The translations under genes and the position numbers were made by a program. 45,992 nt of DNA from an uncultured Rhodospirillales bacterium (lineage in GTDB: Bacteria > Pseudomonadota > Alphaproteobacteria > Azospirillales > Azospirillaceae). Shown here piece by piece: positions 33,566 to 41,109 of the stretch (position 1 is the first letter of the stretch; every line of letters begins with the position of its first letter). The stretch lies in NCBI GenBank assembly GCA_903927615.1, contig CAIYNU010000076.1, positions 1 through 45,992 on the forward strand. The letters are read 5' to 3'. The notes below the pieces were generated by a model, which saw only the letters and a program-made list of their open reading frames with translations, had not been told where the DNA came from and searched no databases.

Positions 33566-33646
33566 ATGTCCTCAAATTCCCCTCAGAACCAGAATGAAGA
33601 GGCGATTCAGATCGTGCGGCGGGCCTACGCCATGGGTGCCGTTTGA
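33566..33646 (+). CDS. Possible 26-residue peptide
   Basis: A short frame MSSNSPQNQNEEAIQIVRRA followed by six more residues has normal-looking codons and a polar, helix-forming composition, but no strong ribosome site. It lies alone in the 270-base gap between the SPFH gene and the reductase gene. It could also be the remnant of the start of a lost gene. Confidence 0.2.
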   Translation: MSSNSPQNQNEEAIQIVRRAYAMGAV

Positions 33647-33770
33647 CCGGTCCGTCAGATGATGGCATTCTTCAAATGAGGGCCGGACTCATCATTGATA
33701 ACCCATCGGGCAGGCAGCCTGATCCTGCTCGGCGACGTTTTCCGCGCAACCTCACGAACCGGGGACCAAG

Positions 33771-34748
33771 ATGCGGGCGGCAACATCGGTTCTGGTGACC
33801 GGCACCAGCGGCTTTCTGGGGGGGGCGCTGGGGCGTCACCTTCGCGATCTCGGCTACCGGGTGACCGGTGTCAGTCGGCGACCGGCCCGCCCCGGTGCCG
33901 TGGATCATCAGGTGCGGCATGATCTGCTGATGCCCCTTCCCCACGATCTGGCCCGCCATGACGTCGTGGTCCATGCGGCGGCGCTGGCCTCGCCCTGGGC
34001 CAGTCCGGCGGCCTATCAGGGCCATATTGTTCAGGCCACCCGCCATGTCCTGGACTATGCCGAACGGACCGACGCCGAGCGTTTCATTCTGATCTCGACC
34101 ACCGCGGTCTTCTATATCCTGGGCGATCAATTCGGTATTACCGAAGACACGCCCTTCCCGGCCACCGCGGTCAACGGCTACGCCGCCGCCAAGCGGGAGG
34201 CCGAAACCCTGGTTTCACGACGACGGCCAGAAAGTCTGATCATCCGGCCCCGGGCCATTTACGGTCCCGGCGATACCGTGCTGTTCCCGCGCGTGCTCCG
34301 GGCCGCCCGCAAGGGTCTGCTGCCGCGGATCGTACGACCGGACGGCAGGGCCGCGATGGCTGATCTGGTGTATATCGGAAATCTCGTCCATGCCATCGAG
34401 GCCGCCCTCCGCCTTGGCCTCACCGGCACCGTCAACGTCACCGATGCCTGTCCCCAGGACACCTACGCCTTGCTTTGCGACGTCCTCGCCCGGTTGGGCT
34501 ACCGCCAACCCCGGTTTGTGCTGTCCCTGGACGCCGCCATGCGCCTGGCCACGGCGGCGGAATGGCTGTCGGCCCATTGTTTCGGCTGGCGCGAGCCGCC
34601 GCTCACCCGCTTCGGGGTCTCGGCGGTCGCGCACGCCAAAACCTTCGACGTCCGCCGCATGCTGGGGTCCCTCGGGCCGCCGCCCTTTACACCGGACCAG
34701 GGCATCGCCGCCTTCGTCGCCTGGCAGCGGGCGGGTGCGGGGCCATGA
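33771..34748 (+). CDS. NAD(P)-dependent epimerase/3-beta-HSD-like reductase
   Basis: 325 residues, extended short-chain dehydrogenase. Rossmann motif VLVTGTSGFLGGALGRHL, then VVHAAALASPW, the active-site Ser/Thr region ILISTTAVFY, YAAAKREAET (Tyr-x3-Lys) and IIRPRAIYGPGDTV. The closest family pattern I see is the 3-beta-hydroxysteroid dehydrogenase/OleD/NSDHL-like group that reduces a 3-keto acid or a ketone. First gene of a four-gene plus-strand operon with overlapping stops and starts (ATGA with the next gene). Substrate unknown. Confidence 0.85.
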   Translation: MRAATSVLVTGTSGFLGGALGRHLRDLGYRVTGVSRRPARPGAVDHQVRHDLLMPLPHDLARHDVVVHAAALASPWASPAAYQGHIVQATRHVLDYAERTDAERFILISTTAVFYILGDQFGITEDTPFPATAVNGYAAAKREAETLVSRRRPESLIIRPRAIYGPGDTVLFPRVLRAARKGLLPRIVRPDGRAAMADLVYIGNLVHAIEAALRLGLTGTVNVTDACPQDTYALLCDVLARLGYRQPRFVLSLDAAMRLATAAEWLSAHCFGWREPPLTRFGVSAVAHAKTFDVRRMLGSLGPPPFTPDQGIAAFVAWQRAGAGP

Positions 34749-35896
34749 CCCCCGTCACGCTGCTGTTCCTGGCCCTGGCCGCGACCCTGGCCGGGCTGAC
34801 TCTGGCCCGCGTCGGCCTTGCCGCCGCGGAAATCCGCCGGCAGTCCCGAACCCGCCCCGCCCCGGTGGCCGAAAACGACATCACCGTCCTGCAACCCATT
34901 CTCGGCGGCGATCCGGCCCTGGCCCAGTGCCTGGAACACACGCTGCGCGAGGCAAGCCGGGCGCGCGTCATCTGGCTGCTGGACGACGATGACCCGCCGG
35001 GACAGCAGGCCGCCCGACAGGCGCTGGCCGCCAGCGGTCGCGACGATGTCATCCTGCTGTTCACGCCGCCGCCGCCGGCCGATCGCAATCCCAAAATCTT
35101 CAAACTGATCCAGGGGCTGGATCAGGTGAAAACGCCGTTCGTCGCCATTCTGGACGACGACACGATGGTGCCGGCCGGGACCCTGGGACGGGCGGCCGCC
35201 CTGGCGGAACCGGGCGCCCTGGTGACCGGACTGCCGGCCTATCGGGCCAGCGGCACCCTGTGGTCGCGGCTGGTCAGTGGCTTCGTCAACGCCCATTCGA
35301 TCCTGACCTATCTGCCGGCCGCCCGGCTGGGACTGACCCGGACCATCAACGGCATGTTTTCGCTGATGCGCACCGACGACCTGCACGCCCGCGGCGGCTT
35401 CGTCGCCATCGCCGACGAGATCACCGACGATTACGCCCTGGCGCGGCTGTTCCTGTCCCGGTCCGGCCGGGTGATTCAAACCTGTCTCGGCCTGACCATC
35501 GTCACCACCGTCGACGGGCCCGGCCATTACGTTGCCCTGATGCGCCGATGGCTGGTGTTCGCCCAATTGTATGTGCGTGAAAACCTGTCGCCGGGGCTCA
35601 TCGCCGTCGTCTTGCTGCCGGGCCTGCTGCCCCTGCCGCTGCTGCTGACCGGTCTGGCCGCCGGAGCCGGTTGGACCGCCGCCGCGCTCGCTGTGCTGAC
35701 CGGTAAGGCGCTGTTGGTCCGATGGCTGGCCAGACGGCTGGGCCATCCCCCCGGACCGTTTTCCGACCTGATCTTCGAGGTCGCGGCCGAACTGCTGTTG
35801 CCGCTGCATGTGCTGGCCGCGCTGCTGAACCGTCGCCACATCCGCTGGCGCAAGCGGCGGTTCGTGCTCCGGGGCCGAAGGATCGTCGATGGCTGA
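34745..35896 (+). CDS. GT21-like (ceramide glucosyltransferase-type) glycosyltransferase
   Basis: 383 residues with one N-terminal membrane segment and two to three C-terminal ones. The catalytic domain resembles family GT21: ENDITVLQPILGGDPALAQC, PKIFKLIQGLDQVKTPFVAI, the metal-binding LDDDTMVP, then DEITDDYALARL and the RRW motif (MRRWLVFAQLYVRENLSP). GT21 enzymes transfer a sugar from a nucleotide donor to a lipid such as ceramide. The gene overlaps the reductase stop by four bases. It overlaps the next gene by eight. Lipid acceptor inferred from family only. Confidence 0.82.
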   Translation: MTPVTLLFLALAATLAGLTLARVGLAAAEIRRQSRTRPAPVAENDITVLQPILGGDPALAQCLEHTLREASRARVIWLLDDDDPPGQQAARQALAASGRDDVILLFTPPPPADRNPKIFKLIQGLDQVKTPFVAILDDDTMVPAGTLGRAAALAEPGALVTGLPAYRASGTLWSRLVSGFVNAHSILTYLPAARLGLTRTINGMFSLMRTDDLHARGGFVAIADEITDDYALARLFLSRSGRVIQTCLGLTIVTTVDGPGHYVALMRRWLVFAQLYVRENLSPGLIAVVLLPGLLPLPLLLTGLAAGAGWTAAALAVLTGKALLVRWLARRLGHPPGPFSDLIFEVAAELLLPLHVLAALLNRRHIRWRKRRFVLRGRRIVDG

Positions 35897-36527
35897 GCGG
35901 TATCCCGAACGGCTGGCCGGCCTTGATCCCGCCGGCTTTCTGCTGCCGCCGGCCAGACGACGGCTATGCCTGCTCACCGGTCAGAGCAGCTTCACCTCCA
36001 GCGCCCTGCCCGCCGACAAGCTCCGCTTCCTGAACGCGGTCGCGCCCGCCGACGTCCTGGTGACGCCGGCCGGCTTTCCCTGGCACGCCGCCCTGACCGG
36101 GGCGTTTGCCGCTCCCGGGTTGTTGCCGGCCTGTCTGCGCAACGCCCGGCAATGGCGATGGGCACGCCGACACGAGGGATTCCGCGGAGCCCTGTCCGCC
36201 ATCCTCGAGCTGGCGCTGAAGCGAACCGAAGACCGGTTGCTGGTGGTCACCGGCAGTTGCGGCGTCGAGTTGCTGGCCCAGGCGCTCAGCCGACTGCCGA
36301 CCGGCGGCCCCGCGCTGTGGGCCGCGGTGCTCGGCCCGGCCGGCCGGGTGCCGTCCGCGCGGCATGTGGCCAGACTGCTGGTGATCCAGGGGCGGCGGGA
36401 TGTCTGGAGCCGGATGTTGTGGCAGGGACCGGTGCATCGGCAGCCCGATTGCGGTCATCTGGAGTATTACCGCGACGATGACACCATCGCCGCGGCGTCG
36501 GCGTTCTTTGCCGGGTCGGCGCCATGA
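35889..36527 (+). CDS. Alpha/beta-hydrolase-like protein of unknown activity
   Basis: 212 residues, cytoplasmic, no signal peptide. Features point to an alpha/beta-hydrolase-like fold: LLVVTGSCGVELLAQALSRL has a nucleophile-elbow shape with Ser-Cys between the glycines, LLVIQGRRDVWSRM supplies an acidic residue at the usual place, and DCGHLEYYRDDD a histidine near the end. If so the nucleophile would be Cys rather than Ser. The size is short for the fold. It starts inside the end of the GT21-like gene and overlaps the next gene by four bases, so it belongs to the same pathway. No firm family. Confidence 0.65.
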   Translation: MAERYPERLAGLDPAGFLLPPARRRLCLLTGQSSFTSSALPADKLRFLNAVAPADVLVTPAGFPWHAALTGAFAAPGLLPACLRNARQWRWARRHEGFRGALSAILELALKRTEDRLLVVTGSCGVELLAQALSRLPTGGPALWAAVLGPAGRVPSARHVARLLVIQGRRDVWSRMLWQGPVHRQPDCGHLEYYRDDDTIAAASAFFAGSAP

Positions 36528-37774
36528 TCCCCAAGCGCATCAGCTTTGTCGCGCCCCCTTTTGCCGGTCATCTCAATCCGCTGCTGGAACTGGCGACCGC
36601 GGCGGCCGATGCCGGCTATCAGGTTACGGTGGTCACCGGCACCGCCAGGTTGGCTGCCGTGGCCACCCTGGGGTTGCGCGGGGTGGCGCTGCCGTGCCTG
36701 GCCGGCCAGCCGATGGAGCGCATCGCCGACACCGAGCGGCGGGTCGGCAGCCATCCCGGGCGTCTCCTGGACCAATTGCGCCGCAGTCTGACGCTGATGG
36801 CCACCGCCCGCGACGAGTTGAGCGCCCTGTGGCATACCGAACCGCCCGATCTGGTGGTCGCGGACTCGGTCGCCGCCGCCGCCGGCCTGGCTGCCCATCG
36901 CCTCGGCTTGCCGTGGATCACCACCATCGCCACCCCGTTCGCCCTGGAATGCCGGCGCGGCGTACCGTCGTATCTGGGCGGCTGGAGCGAAGGCACCACC
37001 CTTTTCCACCGGCTGCGCGATGCGGCCGGGCGGGCGGTGGTCCGGGGCGTCAAGCGGAGCCTGGCTATGGCCGTCCGGCGGCAACTGGCCACGCTGGAGA
37101 CCGGCGTTTATCGCGCCGATGGGTCCGAAGCCTGCTATTCCCCGACCGCGATTCTCGGCTTCGGCCTGCACGAATTGGAATTCCAGCGCGACTGGCCCGC
37201 AGTTTTCCGGATGATCGGCCCCTGCTTCCGCAATCCCGAACCGATCGGGATGCCCTCGTTGCCGCCGGGCGGTCCCCGGGTGCTGGTGACCTTGGGAACC
37301 CACCTGCCGTGGGCCAAGGCCACACTCGCCGACGATCTCGCCTGGCTGGCCGCCCGCCGGCCCAACCTCGTCTTGGTCGGCAGCCTGGGAATGGCCGCAG
37401 CGGGCACCGACGGCCGCCCGCTGGCCGCCAACGCCGTACTGTTTCCGTTCCTGCCCTATGCGGCCGGCTTGCCCTGGTTCGATGCGGTCATCCATCATGG
37501 CGGCGCCGGCATCACCTACGCCGCCATCGCCGCCGGCAAACCGGCGGTGGTGGTACCGCACGACTATGACCAGTTCGACTACGCCGCCCGGGTGGTCGCC
37601 AAGGGGGCCGGCCTGCGGGTCGCCCGGTTGCGCAGCCAGGCGACGCTGACCGCGCTCGACCGTGTGCTGGCGCCGGCAGCCTTGCCGGCCCTTGCCGGCT
37701 TGGCCGCGGCGGCGGCACGTTACCGGCCAGGCGCGGCTTTTCTGGCCGAGGTGGCCCAGCTCGTCGGTTCCTGA
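36524..37774 (+). CDS. UGT-type (GT1) glycosyltransferase
   Basis: 416 residues, GT-B fold. N-terminal FVAPPFAGHLNPLLELATAA is the usual acceptor-side motif (PFxGHxxP). The C-terminal donor-binding signature is IHHGGAGITYAAIAAGKPAV with VVPHDYDQFDYAARV (the HGG...PxxxDQ pattern). These enzymes glycosylate hydrophobic small molecules or lipids. Start overlaps the hydrolase-like gene (ATGA). Its 3' end overlaps the convergent ligase gene by 55 bases. Second glycosyltransferase of the locus. Confidence 0.88.
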   Translation: MIPKRISFVAPPFAGHLNPLLELATAAADAGYQVTVVTGTARLAAVATLGLRGVALPCLAGQPMERIADTERRVGSHPGRLLDQLRRSLTLMATARDELSALWHTEPPDLVVADSVAAAAGLAAHRLGLPWITTIATPFALECRRGVPSYLGGWSEGTTLFHRLRDAAGRAVVRGVKRSLAMAVRRQLATLETGVYRADGSEACYSPTAILGFGLHELEFQRDWPAVFRMIGPCFRNPEPIGMPSLPPGGPRVLVTLGTHLPWAKATLADDLAWLAARRPNLVLVGSLGMAAAGTDGRPLAANAVLFPFLPYAAGLPWFDAVIHHGGAGITYAAIAAGKPAVVVPHDYDQFDYAARVVAKGAGLRVARLRSQATLTALDRVLAPAALPALAGLAAAAARYRPGAAFLAEVAQLVGS

Positions 37775-39015
37775 AGGCGCCGCCGGAGACCGTCGCCGTC
37801 CGGTTGGATCGGGCCGACCACCCGGCGAAACTTCCCGGCCAAGTCGCCCAACACCAGCGTCCGCACCGCCACCCCCCGAACGAGTCCCGGGCCATCCCGG
37901 GCTGCCAGCGCGCCCAGACTTTCGGCGGCCCGGCGGCCGGCGGCGGCCGGCAGCCCGGCCGGCACCTCCAGAGCCAGCCCGTCAACGGCCTCCTGAACCA
38001 CCCGAAACGGCGCTCCGCCCAGCTCGGGTGCCACCGCGGCATGAACCTCGCCGGGAAACAGCAGACTCTGGGGGGGCAGCACCAGCACATCGGCCAGCCG
38101 CCCCTCGATCCCCGCCACCGCGGGCAACGCCGAGCCACAGGGACAAGCCCGGGGGTCACAGTCCGGACGCTCCACGGCGAGATCGTCGGTTCGGTAGCGG
38201 ACGATGCGTTGGGGCCCATCCCGAACCAGATCGGTGACCACCGGCACGAACCGGCCGGACACCCCGCTCAGGCGGACCGCGTCCACCCGCACCACATCGG
38301 TGTTCAAATGCAACCGGCCGTGCCGGCACGATGCGCCGAAGAATCCTTCGGCAGCCTGATAGACCTGACGCACCGGGGCCCCACCCAGGCCGTCCCGCAA
38401 AACCGCTTCGTCTTCCGGCCACAACGGTTCGCCCCCGACGATCACCAGCCGTGGCGCCCAGGGCGCCTGACGAAACGCCTGACTTTCGACGATTCGCCTC
38501 AAGGCAAACGGCGGTCCGACCAGAATCTGAGGCCGCAGCGCCCCCAGCCCGGCCGCCACCGCCTCGGCCCCGTCGGCCAAACCGAAGAAGACCGTGCGGC
38601 CTTTGGTCTGGTGATAAAGCGGGTTGTTGTGTCGCAGCAGCACGGCGGCCCGGGTTCCGATCATCAGCTCGGGCGGCACCACCCGGGCGAAGAACGTGCC
38701 CAACCAGCGGGATCGATCCCGGGCCGAGGTGATGAAGACCCCCGGTTCGCCCAGCGTGCCGGTCGACAGGCCGAAGCTGAACTGCGGATGGCCGGTCGCC
38801 GTACCCGCGGCCTCGCCCATGGCCAAATGGCGGGCGGCCGGCAGATCAAGGCCCAGATCATTCCAGGCCGCGAAGTTAGCACGGTACTCGTCCCGCGTCA
38901 CCACCGGACCAGACGCCAGCTCGGGCCGGCGCCGTTCGGCCGCCGCCAGCAGGGACGGCGCGCCCCCCAACACCGCGGCGCGCATCAGGGCGGCCAGGGC
39001 GTCAAGCCGACTCAT
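37720..39015 (-). CDS. Adenylate-forming ligase (PaaK/LuxE/F390 synthetase-like)
   Basis: 431 residues. The P-loop-like adenylation motif is FSFGLSTGTLGEPGVFITSA, followed by LLRHNNPLYHQ, LVIVGGEPLWPED, VYQAAEGFFGASC and VRYRTDDLAVERP (the YxTxD adenylate motif), with CPCGSALPAVAGIEGRLADV. This order is typical of PaaK/F390-synthetase-like ligases that activate an acid as acyl-AMP. It probably activates a fatty or aryl acid for the KAS III. The ATG at 39015 is preceded by GGGAA and overlaps the MBL gene by 14 bases. Ends convergently inside the UGT gene. Confidence 0.82.
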   Translation of the reverse strand: MSRLDALAALMRAAVLGGAPSLLAAAERRRPELASGPVVTRDEYRANFAAWNDLGLDLPAARHLAMGEAAGTATGHPQFSFGLSTGTLGEPGVFITSARDRSRWLGTFFARVVPPELMIGTRAAVLLRHNNPLYHQTKGRTVFFGLADGAEAVAAGLGALRPQILVGPPFALRRIVESQAFRQAPWAPRLVIVGGEPLWPEDEAVLRDGLGGAPVRQVYQAAEGFFGASCRHGRLHLNTDVVRVDAVRLSGVSGRFVPVVTDLVRDGPQRIVRYRTDDLAVERPDCDPRACPCGSALPAVAGIEGRLADVLVLPPQSLLFPGEVHAAVAPELGGAPFRVVQEAVDGLALEVPAGLPAAAGRRAAESLGALAARDGPGLVRGVAVRTLVLGDLAGKFRRVVGPIQPDGDGLRRRLQEPTSWATSARKAAPGR

Positions 39016-39853
39016 GGTGCAATTCCCGCTGCAAGGACTGGATCGCCTCTTGGCAATGCGAGGGCACAATAGCGATGTCGGGGCGGCACCGGGCCAGATC
39101 GTGCAGCCCCCGGAGCGTGCTGCAATAGGCGCGGTAATCGTCCAGAAAGGCCCGTGCCGGGAGCAACGGCTCCAGCAGGTCGCGGTAACAGCAGGACAGC
39201 CAGGCCGCATCGGCGGCCAGCAGCACCGTCCGGCCCTGCTCGGTTTCCAGTGTCAGCCCCAGATGGCCGGCGGCATGGCCGGGCAGCGGCACCGCGATCA
39301 GACTCCCGTCGCCGAACAGGTCGGCGCCCCGATCGAACATGCCCCATCCCGGCCCCGGCGACACCGCCCGGCAGTCTTCGATCGGGCGCAACCGGGCCGC
39401 CAGATCATCGGGAAACAGGTCGCGGATCAGCCCCAACCGGCCGCACCGGCGAAAGCCGGTGGTCGCCAGAGCCGTGAACGCGGCGCGGGACAGGTAGAGT
39501 TCGGCACCGGGAAAGTCGGTCAGACCGCCCGCGTGATCGGGATGCAGGTGCGACAGCACGATCGCGCGCACCTGCTCCGCCGGAACGCCGGCCGCCGCCA
39601 ATTGATGGACACAGGCTTCGCCCGGCGCCAGCCGGTAGGGCAACAGCCGGCGATACCAGCGCGCCACCGGATCGGCCGACCGTTCCAAGGCCGCACCATA
39701 GCCGGTATCGAACAGCACCGTGCCCCGGCTGGGATGGGTCATGCGTCCGACCAGGGCCGGAAAGGTCACGCGCCCCGGTTCCAACCGGCCGGTCACCATG
39801 CACGCGGGATGACGGCAACGGCCGACGGTCAGGAGTTCGAGCCGCACCCGCAT
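39002..39853 (-). CDS. Metallo-beta-lactamase-fold hydrolase
   Basis: 283 residues. The metal-binding signature is VLSHLHPDHAGGL (HxHxDH), with a following His in PLPGHAAGHLGL, Asp in LLAADAAWLS and His in IVPSHCQE. The layout is like lactonase/AttM-type MBL proteins, acting on thioesters or lactones. It sits between the KAS III and ligase genes (3-base gap on one side, 14-base overlap on the other), so it probably hydrolyses an intermediate, or proof-reads. No signal peptide. Confidence 0.88.
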   Translation of the reverse strand: MRVRLELLTVGRCRHPACMVTGRLEPGRVTFPALVGRMTHPSRGTVLFDTGYGAALERSADPVARWYRRLLPYRLAPGEACVHQLAAAGVPAEQVRAIVLSHLHPDHAGGLTDFPGAELYLSRAAFTALATTGFRRCGRLGLIRDLFPDDLAARLRPIEDCRAVSPGPGWGMFDRGADLFGDGSLIAVPLPGHAAGHLGLTLETEQGRTVLLAADAAWLSCCYRDLLEPLLPARAFLDDYRAYCSTLRGLHDLARCRPDIAIVPSHCQEAIQSLQRELHHESA

Positions 39854-39856
39854 GGC

Positions 39857-40837
39857 TCAGTACCGGAACAGCATGGCGCCCATGCCGAAGCCGGCGGCGG
39901 TGCCGACCATCAGCGCCAGATCACCGCGGCGCAGATGGCCTTCGGTCACCGCGACATGCAGCGCAGTCGGCAACGAAGCCGTCACCTGATTGCCGTGATC
40001 GGCGAGGATGTCAATCATCACCGGCCCCTGCGGCCCCAGCCAGCGCCTGAGAAACTTTAACCCCAGGCGACTGGCCTGATGCGGAATGACGCAGGCGAGC
40101 TCCGACCGGGCAACCCCGGCTTCCGCCAGCACCTTGTCGATGAAACCCGGCAGACGATCCATGGCCAAACGCGCCAGCCCGCGGCCATCCATCCGAAACA
40201 GGTAATCACGCGGCGACGGCGGCGGCCGGCGCAGATTCCAGCGCGAGCCGCCGGCCCGGATCTCGCACAACGAAACGCCCTCGGGGTAAGTTTCCAGACG
40301 GTGCGCCAGGATGCCGGCCTTCCCTTCGGCGGGAATCACGATCGCCGCGGCGGCGCCGTCCCCGAACAACGGAGCGGTCGCGTCGTCGCTCTCGTCAAGA
40401 CCAAGGGTCGCCTGTTCCACCGCCACCACGCCGACACACCGCGACAGACCCAAGGTCACAGCCGCCGCCGCCCCTTCGAGCGCCTGCAAGAACCCCAGGC
40501 AGGAGGCATTGACGTCGTAGGTCATCAGCCCCGGAGTCAAGTCAAGCCGCTTGGCGACCAAAGCCGCGGTGGTCGGGATCGGTTGTTCGGGCATGATCGA
40601 CGTCACCACCAGCCGATCAATATGACCAAGCCGATCACCGCCGGCCGCGGCCAGCGCCGCCGCCGCCATCATTGACGCGCTTTCCTCCGCCCCAGCCCGC
40701 CGCCGCGCCGTCACGCCGCTCCGCCGCGCGGTGGTTCCCGACGGCCAACCCTGGGCCGCATCCAGGACTGAGGCCAGCAACACCGACTCCGGACGGTAAA
40801 TCCCAGTGGCGGCAATAGACACGGGAAGAAACGGCAC
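39857..40837 (-). CDS. 3-oxoacyl-ACP synthase III-like condensing enzyme
   Basis: 326 residues, FabH fold. Triad: Cys in DVNASCLGFLQALEG, His in VIPHQASRLGLKFL and Asn in DHGNQVTASLPTAL, all in the expected order. Start is GTG 40837 after AGGAG. The order of its active-site residues is intact, so it should condense an acyl-CoA or acyl-AMP-derived acyl group with another chain. Context (ligase, MBL, reductase, glycosyltransferases) suggests a specialised lipid product rather than housekeeping fatty-acid initiation. About 270 bases to the next gene upstream. Confidence 0.9.
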   Translation of the reverse strand: MPFLPVSIAATGIYRPESVLLASVLDAAQGWPSGTTARRSGVTARRRAGAEESASMMAAAALAAAGGDRLGHIDRLVVTSIMPEQPIPTTAALVAKRLDLTPGLMTYDVNASCLGFLQALEGAAAAVTLGLSRCVGVVAVEQATLGLDESDDATAPLFGDGAAAAIVIPAEGKAGILAHRLETYPEGVSLCEIRAGGSRWNLRRPPPSPRDYLFRMDGRGLARLAMDRLPGFIDKVLAEAGVARSELACVIPHQASRLGLKFLRRWLGPQGPVMIDILADHGNQVTASLPTALHVAVTEGHLRRGDLALMVGTAAGFGMGAMLFRY

Positions 40838-41109
40838 AGCGGCTCCTGTCGGTGAACACTTTGAAACTCATCCGCCATTGCCCGCTCCCTGTCAATCGTG
40901 ACCATTGCCGGGCACACGCCCTGATTGGAGTTGTTCGTAGCAACCGCTGCTGCCAAACTCAGCCTGTTCGGACACCATGCCTTGACGTTCAATCAATCCA
41001 TTGAATAGGTCATGGGCTGGTCGGATTGGCGGCGATGGCACCAAGCCATCGCACGCAAATGCCGCGTCAAGCGCAAGATTGCCACAATAAGAAAAGTGAC
41101 ACTGTAGAA

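Noticed and set aside
34499-35977. 492-residue minus-strand frame in the glycosyltransferase region
   Set aside because: Gln/Gly/Arg-rich antisense shadow of the GT21-like gene.
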